From an uncultured Veillonella sp. (lineage in GTDB: Bacteria; Bacillota; Negativicutes; Veillonellales; Veillonellaceae): a stretch of DNA of 27,513 nucleotides. Below the pieces are notes generated by a model, which saw only the letters and a program-made list of their open reading frames with translations, ran no database searches and was not told where the DNA came from. Made by a program: the position numbers and the translations under genes. Shown in pieces: positions 15,645 to 23,474 of the stretch (positions are counted from its first letter, which is position 1; each line of letters opens with the position of its first letter). The DNA lies in contig USQK01000016.1 in assembly GCA_900556785.1 (NCBI GenBank), positions 1 through 27,513 on the forward strand, in the 5' to 3' direction.

Positions 15645-17095
15645 TGGATACTAAAATAGTAGCTGCTGCTAAATGGTCTGTCATAACAGAGGTTTTAGCA
15701 AAGCTTATTACACCACTAACAAATATAATATTGGCCCATATGCTAGCGCCTACGGCGTTTGGTATATTGGCAACGATTATGATGGTTATATCCTTTGCAG
15801 AAATGCTGGCTGATGCGGGATTTCAAAAGTTTCTTGTACAGCATGAGTTTGAAAGTGATAAAGAGAAACAGGAGGCTACAGATGTAGCTTTTATTGCTAA
15901 CTTAGTGCTTTCTTTACTTTTGTGGGGGGCTATTATAGTCGGTCGTGATGAGTTGGCTGTATTAGTCGGTAATGATGGTTTAGGTATACCGTTGGCTATA
16001 ATGGGGGCTATGATTCCGCTCTCTGCCTTTAGTAGTGTACAAATGGCATTATATCGACGGGATTTTAATTTCAAGTTTCTTCTCAATATACGGCTTATTA
16101 CAATTCTAACGCCCATATTGATATCTATACCCATGGCACTCATGGGATATGATTATTGGTCATTGATCGCCGGTATGTTAGGGGCTCAGTTATTTACGGC
16201 TTTGGCCTTATTGAAGAGTAGGAAAAATCAAATCCATCTCTTCTTTAGTTCTCGAGTCTTTATGAACATGTTTAGTTATAGTGCATGGTCATTGGCTGAA
16301 GCATTTTCTATTTGGCTTACTGCATGGGTGGATACCTTCATTATTAGTCGCTTTTTAGATGCCTATTATTTGGGGATATACAAAATGCCTATGGCTATTG
16401 TTACAACTGTCATGGCTATGGCTACTTCATCTTTAGCGCCTGTATTATTTGCCGCTTTAAGTCGAGTTCAACAGGATGAACAGGCATTTTCCAATACATT
16501 CTTTACCTTCCAACGCTATATGGCTCTTTTTTTAGTACCTATAGGGATAGGCTTGTTTGTATTCCAAGACTTTGTTGTTGAGCTCTTATTGGGACCACAA
16601 TGGAAGTTAGCAGGTATTGTATTGGGATCTTGGGCCTTGAGTTCCGCTATTATGACAGTAACAGCGAATTTGATTTCTGAAGTATTCCGTGCAAAAGGAG
16701 TTCCTAATTTATCATTCTGGACTCAAATATTACATTTAGTTGTATTAATACCGGTAATTTATATTTGTATTCAGTATGACTTTAGTACATTTGTCTATGC
16801 TCGTTCAATAGTACGCATGGAAATGTTAATGGTTGCCATGATTTTCTTAGCATTATTTATACATATGAGTGCCCTTCAAGTGATTACTAATATAGGTGTA
16901 TATCTAATTACTGCATCTATTGTTGGTGCTCTTGCATATAGTATTTTACATTTATATGATGCGGTATGGTGGACTATAGCTTGTATGATTTTATGCGTTG
17001 TATTGTATGTGGTTATCTTATATCTCATACCATCTGAGCGCACTATTATCACTTCTGGCATTGATAAATTATTAAGTAAAGTAAGACGCTCATAA
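15644..17095 (+). CDS. wzx: Wzx-type oligosaccharide flippase
   Basis: Moves the lipid-linked repeat unit across the inner membrane. The 483-residue protein has about 12-14 predicted helices spread over its whole length and the Polysacc_synt_3 type start (AAAKWSVITEVLAKLITPLTNIILAHML ... ILATIMMVISFAEMLADAGF). Charged Arg/Asp residues lie within otherwise hydrophobic stretches, as in MOP-superfamily flippases. The ATG overlaps the preceding TAA (TAATG), so it is translationally coupled to the CapA-like gene. With Wzy it defines a Wzy-dependent pathway rather than an ABC-exporter pathway. Confidence 0.92.
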   Translation: MDTKIVAAAKWSVITEVLAKLITPLTNIILAHMLAPTAFGILATIMMVISFAEMLADAGFQKFLVQHEFESDKEKQEATDVAFIANLVLSLLLWGAIIVGRDELAVLVGNDGLGIPLAIMGAMIPLSAFSSVQMALYRRDFNFKFLLNIRLITILTPILISIPMALMGYDYWSLIAGMLGAQLFTALALLKSRKNQIHLFFSSRVFMNMFSYSAWSLAEAFSIWLTAWVDTFIISRFLDAYYLGIYKMPMAIVTTVMAMATSSLAPVLFAALSRVQQDEQAFSNTFFTFQRYMALFLVPIGIGLFVFQDFVVELLLGPQWKLAGIVLGSWALSSAIMTVTANLISEVFRAKGVPNLSFWTQILHLVVLIPVIYICIQYDFSTFVYARSIVRMEMLMVAMIFLALFIHMSALQVITNIGVYLITASIVGALAYSILHLYDAVWWTIACMILCVVLYVVILYLIPSERTIITSGIDKLLSKVRRS

Positions 17096-17121
17096 TTAAC
17101 AGAACTATGAAAGGAGTACAT

Positions 17122-18219
17122 ATGCTTTCAAAAAATGTAGACTTAAACAACACGGTGATCCTAGTAACGGGAGCCGCTGGATTTGTAGGGGCTAATCTTG
17201 TTATGTCCCTGTTATCTGAAGCAGAAGGAACTCAAATTATCGGCATAGATTCTGTTAATGATTACTATGACGTGGCCTTAAAAGATTATCGATTGCAACA
17301 AATTGATGAGATGAGCAAAGATAATAAAAATACGTGGATATTTAAAAAAGGGAATATTGCAGATAAGGCCTTTATTGAAGAAATTTTCTCTACTTATAAA
17401 CCACGTGTTGTTGTTAATTTAGCAGCACAGGCAGGTGTGCGTTATTCTATTACGAATCCTGATGCTTATATTGAGTCTAATATTATTGGTTTTTACAATA
17501 TATTAGAGGCTTGTCGTCATTCTTATGATAATGGTGGAAGTGGAGTAGAGCATTTAGTTTATGCATCATCGTCTTCTGTATATGGAGCGAATAAACAAAT
17601 TCCATACTCTACAGATCATAAAGTAGATAATCCTGTATCTCTTTATGCGGCTACAAAAAAATCAAATGAATTATTGGCTTATTCTTATTCCAAGTTATAT
17701 AACATTCCTAGTACAGGACTTCGTTTCTTCACTGTATATGGTCCTGCAGGGCGTCCTGATATGGCATACTTTGGTTTTACTAATACATTGCGTAGTGGTG
17801 GTACCATAAAAATCTTTAACTATGGTAACTGTAAACGTGACTTTACCTATATCGATGATATTGTAGAAGGCGTATCCAAGGTTATGTGTGCAGCACCAGA
17901 GCGTCGTAACGGAGCTGATGGATTGCCAGTACCACCATATGCTATTTATAACATTGGTAATAGTCATCCTGAAAATCTCCTCGATTTTGTACGTATTCTT
18001 TCAGAGGAATTGGTTTCTGCTGGTGTATTACCAGAAGATTACAATTTTGAAAACCATAAAGAATTAGTAGCTATGCAACCCGGTGATGTACCTGTCACTT
18101 ATGCAGATACAAGTGCTCTAGAAGAAGATTTTGGATTCAAACCGAATACATCTTTACGTGAAGGGCTACGGAAATTTGCTATATGGTATAAAGAGTTTTA
18201 TATGACGGAGGGCAAATAA
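17122..18219 (+). CDS. UDP-glucuronate 4-epimerase (NAD-dependent epimerase)
   Basis: Probably interconverts UDP-glucuronate and UDP-galacturonate. The 365-residue protein has GAAGFVG (17-23), GIDSVNDYYDVALKDYRL (41-58), typical of the GAE/LpsL/Cap1J group, AAQAGVRYSI, Ser-rich YASSSSVYG, catalytic Tyr175-x3-Lys179 (YAATK) and the C-terminal MQPGDVPVTYAD signature of the group. An in-frame ATG at 17107 lies before the SD; ATG 17122, 5 nt after GAAAGGAG, is the start. The next gene (UDP-glucose dehydrogenase) makes its substrate and follows with no gap (TAAATG). The inserts around 265-275 (PERRNGADGLPVPP) are common in bacterial members. A UDP-Glc/GlcNAc 4-epimerase is the alternative. Confidence 0.9.
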   Translation: MLSKNVDLNNTVILVTGAAGFVGANLVMSLLSEAEGTQIIGIDSVNDYYDVALKDYRLQQIDEMSKDNKNTWIFKKGNIADKAFIEEIFSTYKPRVVVNLAAQAGVRYSITNPDAYIESNIIGFYNILEACRHSYDNGGSGVEHLVYASSSSVYGANKQIPYSTDHKVDNPVSLYAATKKSNELLAYSYSKLYNIPSTGLRFFTVYGPAGRPDMAYFGFTNTLRSGGTIKIFNYGNCKRDFTYIDDIVEGVSKVMCAAPERRNGADGLPVPPYAIYNIGNSHPENLLDFVRILSEELVSAGVLPEDYNFENHKELVAMQPGDVPVTYADTSALEEDFGFKPNTSLREGLRKFAIWYKEFYMTEGK

Positions 18220-19386
18220 ATGAAGATTTCAATTGCTGGGACCGGCTATGTAGGCCTTTCAAATGGTGTTTTATTAGCACAACATAATGAAGTAGTAGCC
18301 CTCGATATTATTCCTGAAAAGGTAGAAATGTTAAATCGCAAAGAGTCACCTATTGTAGATGCAGAATTGCAAGAATATTTGGCTACAAAAAAATTAAACT
18401 TTAAAGCTACCTTGGATCCTGTAGAGGCTTTTACAGGTGCTGATTATGTTATTATTTCGACTCCTACTAATTATGATCCTCAAAAGAATTTCTTTGACAC
18501 ATCTTCTGTAGAGCAAGTTATCAAAACAGTATTAGATATCAATCCAGATGCTGTTATGGTTATCAAGTCAACAGTACCAGTTGGGTATACCGCTCAAATG
18601 CGTAAAGAATTCGACACGGAGAACTTGATTTTCTCTCCAGAGTTCTTACGTGAAGGTAAAGCTTTATATGATAATTTACATCCTTCCCGTATTGTGGTAG
18701 GAGAAGACTCTAAAAGAGCTCGTTGTTTTGGTCAACTATTAGCTGACGGTGCCATCAAAGAAAATGTGCCTCAATTATATACGGATTCTACGGAAGCAGA
18801 AGCTATTAAATTATTTGCTAATACTTATTTAGCATTGCGCGTTGCTTACTTTAATGAGTTAGATTCTTATGCCGAAGTTCGTGGCCTTAGTACAAGCCAG
18901 ATTATTAATGGTGTTTGTTTAGATCCTCGTATAGGCGACTTCTATAATAATCCATCCTTTGGTTATGGCGGTTATTGCTTACCAAAAGATACTAAGCAAT
19001 TATTAGCTAACTATAATGATGTTCCACAAAATCTAATTTCTGCTATTGTAGATGCTAACAGAACTCGTAAAGACCATGTAGCAGATGTTATTATAGGAAA
19101 GAACCCCAAAATTGTTGGCATCTATCGCTTGACTATGAAAATGAACTCTGATAACTTTAGAGCATCTGCAATTCAAGGTGTAATGAAACGAATTAAAGCT
19201 AAGGGGATTGCAGTAGTTGTTTATGAACCGACTCTTGATGCAGAAGACTTCTTTAATTCCCCTGTGATTCGTAACTTTGAAGACTTTAAACGTGTTAGTG
19301 ATGTCATAGTAGCTAACCGTTGGGATAAGAGTTTAGAAGATGTGAAGGATAAAGTTTACACAAGAGACATTTTTGACCGCGATTAA
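18220..19386 (+). CDS. ugd: UDP-glucose 6-dehydrogenase
   Basis: Oxidises UDP-glucose to UDP-glucuronate with two NAD+. The 388-residue protein has the dinucleotide motif GTGYVG (7-12), TPTNYD (81-86), IKSTVPVGYT (115-124), FSPEFLREGKALYDNLHPSRIVVG (138-161) and catalytic Cys253 in FGYGGYCLPKDTKQL. The length and short C-terminal domain match the compact HasB/Ugd type rather than the longer form of about 440 residues. ATG directly follows the epimerase stop. The family also includes UDP-ManNAc and GDP-mannose dehydrogenases, but pairing with a UDP-GlcA 4-epimerase favours UDP-glucose. Confidence 0.93.
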   Translation: MKISIAGTGYVGLSNGVLLAQHNEVVALDIIPEKVEMLNRKESPIVDAELQEYLATKKLNFKATLDPVEAFTGADYVIISTPTNYDPQKNFFDTSSVEQVIKTVLDINPDAVMVIKSTVPVGYTAQMRKEFDTENLIFSPEFLREGKALYDNLHPSRIVVGEDSKRARCFGQLLADGAIKENVPQLYTDSTEAEAIKLFANTYLALRVAYFNELDSYAEVRGLSTSQIINGVCLDPRIGDFYNNPSFGYGGYCLPKDTKQLLANYNDVPQNLISAIVDANRTRKDHVADVIIGKNPKIVGIYRLTMKMNSDNFRASAIQGVMKRIKAKGIAVVVYEPTLDAEDFFNSPVIRNFEDFKRVSDVIVANRWDKSLEDVKDKVYTRDIFDRD

Positions 19387-19422
19387 TATAAGTATATGTA
19401 TTGTGGCGTTTAGGAGAGTAGT

Positions 19423-19869
19423 ATGAAACGTTGGATACTATATATCCTGTTAGGGCTAATAGTATTTTTTATATGGGATAATTCGATGCAGAATGGTGGA
19501 TCATCAGATGGATTTAGTTTACTTTTTGCAGAGACTTTGACTCCTATAGCAAATAAATTAGGCTTTCATGGAAATATATGGACCTTGAATAGGATTGTTC
19601 GAAAATTAGCACATCTCACAGAGTTTACAATCCTTGGTAGTGTTTTATATACGATTCTACGTCGATATATTACATATGGTACCGTAATTAAGACTATAGG
19701 TTTAGGAATGTTGATAGCTAGTCTTGATGAATTTATACAAAGATTTTCACCAGGCCGTAGCTCTCAGTTCTCTGATATTTTGATAGATACAGTAGGTATT
19801 TTTATTGGTATTTTAGTGGTAAAATTAGTCTATTATATCAGGTATAAGAGAAGTACATTTAAAAATTAA
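19423..19869 (+). CDS. VanZ-family membrane protein
   Basis: Small polytopic membrane protein of 148 residues with four hydrophobic segments (4-21, about 66-82, 90-106, 123-140). The VanZ pattern is visible: NSMQ near the first helix, RKLAHLTEFTILGSVLY, DEFIQRFSPGRSSQFSDILIDTVG. VanZ-like proteins occur in teicoplanin resistance and often at the end of polysaccharide loci; their biochemical role is unknown. It is the last gene before a strong terminator; the SD AGGAGAG lies 5 nt before ATG. There is no vancomycin-resistance context. Confidence 0.88.
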   Translation: MKRWILYILLGLIVFFIWDNSMQNGGSSDGFSLLFAETLTPIANKLGFHGNIWTLNRIVRKLAHLTEFTILGSVLYTILRRYITYGTVIKTIGLGMLIASLDEFIQRFSPGRSSQFSDILIDTVGIFIGILVVKLVYYIRYKRSTFKN

Positions 19870-19894
19870 ATTGTTAATAATATACAGATGAGTG

Positions 19895-19933
19895 AAAAAT
19901 ACCTCATAATCTTAGCGATTATGAGGTATTTTT
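19895..19933 (+). terminator. Terminator of the capsule operon
   Basis: A 17-bp perfect stem (19895-19911 with 19917-19933, loop TTAGC) with an A-tract on the left arm and a T-tract on the right, 25 nt after the VanZ stop. It is the first strong intrinsic terminator seen after 1564, which supports one long transcription unit from 1900 to 19869. The A/T tracts make it potentially bidirectional. Confidence 0.9.
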
Positions 19934-20010
19934 AATGAAGGCAACATGAAAATATAAACAATGTATTAAATGAACAAATTATAATTTATCTATTTTTATA
20001 TAAAAATCAC

Positions 20011-20039
20011 TATACAAGCGACTTTTCCCTTGATATAAT
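20011..20039 (+). promoter_or_regulatory. Candidate promoter of the CpsB-like gene
   Basis: TATAAT (20034-20039) is a perfect -10; 17 nt upstream is TATACA (20011-20016), 4 of 6 to the -35 consensus. It would leave a leader of about 88 nt that contains a 6-bp hairpin ACGATA/TATCGT (20092-20097/20110-20115) shortly before the SD GAAGGGA. The gene lies between two terminators and so needs its own promoter. Confidence 0.45.
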
Positions 20040-20133
20040 CATGAATAGAAAATGAAAAACAAATGAGAACAACATGAAATTTATAAAGAGAACGATATCT
20101 GTAAGGGGTTATCGTAAGTAGAAGGGAAAGAAT

Positions 20134-20937
20134 ATGAATCGCGTGGTTGACTTACATGGTTGCATTTTGCCAGCTGTGTTAGGGCCTCAAGGGCCACAAA
20201 CAATGGCAGAATCAGTAAAAATGATAAAATCTTTGGCTGAACAAGGAATTACAGATATTTTCAGTACTCCTGATGTGACAGTATCTATGGATATGAATAC
20301 TTGGGATGAAATGGAAACAACATTGAATGATGTAAAACTTGCGGTAGGTGAGCAACAAGTAGATGTTACTATTCACAGTGGTGCTCGCGTTTTACTTTGT
20401 GATGAAATGGTTGAATATATCGTTGCTCATCGCAATCAGTATTTGTTGGGTAATAGCCATTTTATGTTAGTAGCATTACCTGAAAATAGTAAGGTTCACC
20501 ATATTAATGCATGGTTGCTAAGCTTACTAGATATGGGCATTGTTCCTATCATTAGTGAAGTAGAAACGCATCGCCAATTATTTACAAAACCAGAACAGTT
20601 ATTGGAATGGGTAGATAAAGGAATTTTAATTCAATGTAACATGGCATCCTTTAATCATAGTAATGCTAATTATCATAGAGCAATCGAACTATATCGTAAT
20701 GGATTAATTCACTTCTTTGGCACTGGTTATTGTAGTGAACGTGATGTACAAGCGCATCAAGGGTATGTAGAAGCTATTTCTAAATTAGACAGTACATACA
20801 AAAAAGATTTGTTGCCAAATATTCATCTCAATGAGCGCGATCTTTTAGCTGATCGCACATTCTATCCTACTGTTCCTTCTAGTTGGGTAGGTCAAAAATC
20901 TAACTTCTTGACTCGTCTATTTGGGTTTACATTATAA
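20134..20937 (+). CDS. CpsB/CapC-family PHP phosphatase homologue with lost metal site (probable pseudophosphatase)
   Basis: By fold and length (267 residues) this is the manganese-dependent protein-tyrosine phosphatase that normally reverses BY-kinase autophosphorylation. Landmarks align: VVDLHGCILP, MAESVKMIKSLAEQGITDIFSTPD, LLSLLDMGIVPII, GILIQCNMASF, NGLIHFFG. Against CpsB from memory, the metal ligands are mostly gone: of the H-x-H pair only His8 remains (second is Cys10), STPHH-type His is Asp47, the Glu after GA is Arg85, the ALIE Glu is Ala114, the AHPER-type His is Glu142, and the SDxH pair is Gly198 and Cys200. DDGA after the first motif is absent too. The frame is intact and the gene has its own SD and terminator. 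It lies just after the capsule operon. Family assignment is good; loss of activity, or a changed metal site using the two cysteines, is inferred. Confidence 0.85.
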   Translation: MNRVVDLHGCILPAVLGPQGPQTMAESVKMIKSLAEQGITDIFSTPDVTVSMDMNTWDEMETTLNDVKLAVGEQQVDVTIHSGARVLLCDEMVEYIVAHRNQYLLGNSHFMLVALPENSKVHHINAWLLSLLDMGIVPIISEVETHRQLFTKPEQLLEWVDKGILIQCNMASFNHSNANYHRAIELYRNGLIHFFGTGYCSERDVQAHQGYVEAISKLDSTYKKDLLPNIHLNERDLLADRTFYPTVPSSWVGQKSNFLTRLFGFTL

Positions 20938-20940
20938 TTT

Positions 20941-20993
20941 AAATAGGTTCTTTTATTCATGCTATATTAGCATGGCTGAAAGAACCTATTTTT
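20941..20993 (+). terminator. Terminator after the CpsB-like gene
   Basis: An outer 13-bp stem (20941-20953 with 20979-20991) encloses an inner 7-bp stem (20958-20964 with 20968-20974, loop TAT), followed by T residues. It begins 3 nt after the stop codon. It ends right where the first NrdR-like box begins. Confidence 0.88.
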
Positions 20994-21007
20994 ACTTTAT
21001 ATAGTAT
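20992..21007 (+). promoter_or_regulatory. NrdR box 1 (distal)
   Basis: TTACTTTATATAGTAT matches the NrdR consensus as I recall it (acaCwAtATaTwGtgt) at about 13 of 16 positions. Its start is exactly 32 bp (three helical turns) before that of box 2, the usual tandem spacing. NrdR is the ATP/dATP-sensing repressor of ribonucleotide reductase genes. The site partly overlaps the end of the upstream terminator. Confidence 0.7.
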
Positions 21008-21013
21008 TTGTTC

Positions 21014-21042
21014 TTGAAAACAACCACCATATATAGTATACT
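21014..21042 (+). promoter_or_regulatory. nrdD promoter
   Basis: TTGAAA (21014-21019), a 17-nt spacer and TATACT (21037-21042), each 5 of 6 to the sigma-70/SigA consensus. NrdR box 2 covers the spacer and touches the -10, so binding would block RNA polymerase. The start would be near 21049, with a leader of about 130 nt. Confidence 0.75.
21024..21039 (+). promoter_or_regulatory. NrdR box 2 (proximal)
   Basis: CCACCATATATAGTAT matches the NrdR consensus at about 13 of 16 positions and lies between the -35 and -10 of the nrdD promoter. With box 1, 32 bp upstream, it forms the tandem operator typical of RNR operons. Confidence 0.75.
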
Positions 21043-21104
21043 GAGTTAGCGGTAAAAATAGAGAGTTTACTAATAATTCTTTACATTTTTACATATAAAT
21101 TTAT

Positions 21105-21128
21105 AAAAGTATGGTATACCATACTTTT
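21105..21128 (+). promoter_or_regulatory. Perfect 24-bp palindrome in the nrdD leader
   Basis: AAAAGTATGGTA is followed without a spacer by its exact reverse complement, then by more T residues. As RNA it gives a short hairpin with an A-tract before and a T-tract after it, so it could act as an attenuator. As DNA its core TGGTATACCA resembles operators of GntR-family repressors. It lies about 55 nt downstream of the predicted start and 52 nt before the nrdD ATG. Confidence 0.6.
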
Positions 21129-21180
21129 TTCTTTGTCATAACATATATTTCAGCGGTAACAAAATGGGGAGGTTGCCAAT

Positions 21181-23331
21181 ATGTTGCAGGTCATTAAACG
21201 GGATGGTACAAAGGTACCTTTCGACAAAAACAAAATTGCTTTGGCTATAGAAAAAGCCGAGCATAGTAGTACAGGGTTGTACGAAGAGGGGTTGGCACAG
21301 CGTATCGCTGATGAAATTGAAGAATATGCTACAAAGCTCCAAAAGGACATGACAATTTATGCTATTGAAGATCAAGTGTATTATAAGTTGATTGAGTATC
21401 ATAATCCTGCAACGGCACGTGCCTATGAAGGTTACAAAGCTGTTCAAGCTTTTAAACGTCGTCAAAATACTACAGATGATGATGTAATTGGTTTATTAGA
21501 CCGTAGTAATGTTAGCGTTCTCGACGAAAACTCTAATAAGGATGCTGCGATTGTATCTACACAACGTGATTTAATTGCCGGTGAAGTATCTAAGGATATC
21601 GCGCGTCGTAAGTTAATTCCTACAGATATTTTAGAGGCCCATGATAGTGGTGCTATTCACTTCCATGATATGGATTACATTATCCAGCCTATGTTTAATT
21701 GTTGCTTAATCAATTTGGAAGATATGCTTACAAATGGTACAGTTATCAATGGTAAGAAGATTGATACACCTAAATCTTTCCAGGTTGCATGTACGGTGAC
21801 AACACAAATTATTGCTCAAGTTGCATCTGGGCAATATGGCGGTCAAAGTATTAATGGCATTGATCGCATTTTGGCACCATTTGTACGTAAGTCTTACGAA
21901 AAGATTCTTAACAATGTTATTGAAGAACAAGTTGAGATTTACGGTATGGAGCCAAATATGGAAAAGGCTCGTGAAATCGCATGGAAACGTACGCGTAAAG
22001 AGGTTAAGGATGGTATTCAAACTATCCAGTATCAAATCAATACATTGATGACTACAAATGGTCAGTCTCCATTTGTTACGTTGTTCATGTATTTTAAACC
22101 TGATTATGAATATGCTAAGGAAGCTGCTCTTATTACAGAAGAGATTTTGCGTCAACGCATTAAAGGTGTAAAAAATGAAGCTGATGTATATATTACACCA
22201 GCATTCCCTAAATTGATTTATGTTCTTGATGAACATAATGTAACGCCTGATAGTCCATATTATTACTTGACTGAGCTCGCTGCACAATGCACTGCTAAAC
22301 GCATGTACCCAGATTACATCTCCGCTAAGAAGATGAAGGAAAACTATGAAGGGAATGTATTTAGTCCAATGGGTTGCCGTTCTTTCTTATCTCCTTGGAA
22401 GGATGAAAAAGGAAACTATAAATTTGATGGTCGCTTTAACATGGGCGTTGTAAGCTTAAACTTGCCACAAATTGGCATTTTGGCTCGTGGTAGTGAAGAA
22501 AAATATTTTGAAATTTTAGATAAACGTCTTGAATTAGCAGAAAAAGCATTGTTATTACGCTACAATCTTTTGAAAGATGTAGTGAGCGATGTGTCTCCAA
22601 TTCACTGGCAACATGGCGCCATTGCACGCCTTAAAAAAGGAGAAAAAATCGGTCGTTTCCTTACTGGTGGTTATGCAACGATTTCTCTTGGCTATATCGG
22701 TATTTATGAAGCAACTCGATTGATTACAGGCGAATCCAATACAGGTGAAAAAGGCCGTGTATTTGCAATGAAAATTATGGATCGTTTAAACGATGCTATT
22801 AACCTATGGCATGACAAACATAATCTTGGCTTTGGTTTATACGGTACTCCTGCTGAAAGCTTAACAAATCGGTTCTCTTCTTTAGACCGTGCCCGTTTTG
22901 GTGTTATTGAAGATATTACAGATAAAGGGTATTACACTAATAGCTATCACGTAAATGTTCGTGAAGAGATTAATGTATTTGATAAATTTGCCTTTGAATC
23001 TGAGTTCCAAAAGAAATCTACAGGCGGCTGTATCTCCTATGCAGAAATTCCAAATATGACTAATAATATTCCAGCCGTTTTAACTATGATTCAATATATT
23101 TATGACCATATTTCTTATGCTGAATTTAATACTAAGTCTGACTACTGTCACGAATGTGGTTTTGATGGTGAAATTAAGGTCAATGAAAATAATGAGTGGG
23201 AATGTCCTCGTTGCCATAACACAAACCGTGATAAATTAACTGTTATTCGTCGTACTTGTGGTTATTTGGGTGAGAACTTCTGGAATGAAGGCCGTACGAA
23301 AGAAATTAAAGATCGTGTAATGCATATCTAA
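21181..23331 (+). CDS. nrdD: Anaerobic (class III) ribonucleoside-triphosphate reductase
   Basis: Reduces NTPs to dNTPs without oxygen, using a glycyl radical. The 716-residue protein has an N-terminal ATP-cone (VIKRDGTKVPFDKNKIALAIEKA, about 4-27), the catalytic barrel, a C-terminal zinc site with two Cys pairs (CHEC and CPRC) and the radical site RTCGYLG with Gly694, 22 residues from the C-terminus. It is full length for the family. The ATG has SD GGGGAGG 8 nt upstream. The only RNR in the window; the activase nrdG follows after a 143-nt gap that holds a hairpin. NrdR-box-like sites in the promoter indicate nucleotide-responsive repression. It supports an obligately or facultatively anaerobic host. 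Confidence 0.97.
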   Translation: MLQVIKRDGTKVPFDKNKIALAIEKAEHSSTGLYEEGLAQRIADEIEEYATKLQKDMTIYAIEDQVYYKLIEYHNPATARAYEGYKAVQAFKRRQNTTDDDVIGLLDRSNVSVLDENSNKDAAIVSTQRDLIAGEVSKDIARRKLIPTDILEAHDSGAIHFHDMDYIIQPMFNCCLINLEDMLTNGTVINGKKIDTPKSFQVACTVTTQIIAQVASGQYGGQSINGIDRILAPFVRKSYEKILNNVIEEQVEIYGMEPNMEKAREIAWKRTRKEVKDGIQTIQYQINTLMTTNGQSPFVTLFMYFKPDYEYAKEAALITEEILRQRIKGVKNEADVYITPAFPKLIYVLDEHNVTPDSPYYYLTELAAQCTAKRMYPDYISAKKMKENYEGNVFSPMGCRSFLSPWKDEKGNYKFDGRFNMGVVSLNLPQIGILARGSEEKYFEILDKRLELAEKALLLRYNLLKDVVSDVSPIHWQHGAIARLKKGEKIGRFLTGGYATISLGYIGIYEATRLITGESNTGEKGRVFAMKIMDRLNDAINLWHDKHNLGFGLYGTPAESLTNRFSSLDRARFGVIEDITDKGYYTNSYHVNVREEINVFDKFAFESEFQKKSTGGCISYAEIPNMTNNIPAVLTMIQYIYDHISYAEFNTKSDYCHECGFDGEIKVNENNEWECPRCHNTNRDKLTVIRRTCGYLGENFWNEGRTKEIKDRVMHI

Positions 23332-23372
23332 TAATAGATAGCATCACTGCTATTATTATAATTCTATACATG

Positions 23373-23403
23373 GTAAAAGCTGTGCCTAGGGCACAGCTTT
23401 TAC
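23373..23403 (+). terminator. Hairpin between nrdD and nrdG
   Basis: A 14-bp perfect stem (23373-23386 with 23390-23403) with a loop of only 3 nt (TAG), 41 nt after the nrdD stop. The right arm contains CTTTT, but no clear T-run follows, so it is a partial terminator, attenuator or mRNA-stabilising element rather than a certain terminator. Confidence 0.65.
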
Positions 23404-23418
23404 TATACATGTGAAAAA

Positions 23419-23447
23419 TTGAAATATATCTATATAGTGTTGATCAT
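23419..23447 (+). promoter_or_regulatory. Weak candidate nrdG promoter with a half NrdR-like box
   Basis: TTGAAA (23419-23424) is followed after 17 nt by GATCAT (23442-23447, 4 of 6 to the -10 consensus). The spacer, 23425-23440, ends in TATATAGTGT, which matches the right half of an NrdR box; the left half is poor and no good second box lies 31-32 bp upstream. The layout resembles the nrdD promoter. Confidence 0.3.
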
Positions 23448-23474
23448 TTGATAGGCACTACTATGGAGGTAATT

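Noticed and set aside
1900..19869. Possible genomic island or mobile element around the capsule locus
   Set aside because: No transposase, integrase, tRNA-flanking repeat or IS ends were seen. Capsule loci often vary between strains, but this window alone gives no direct sign of transfer.
21706..22287. 193-codon open frame on the minus strand inside nrdD
   Set aside because: Antisense shadow of a strongly conserved gene; the translation is Cys/Ile/Asn-rich with no domain pattern.
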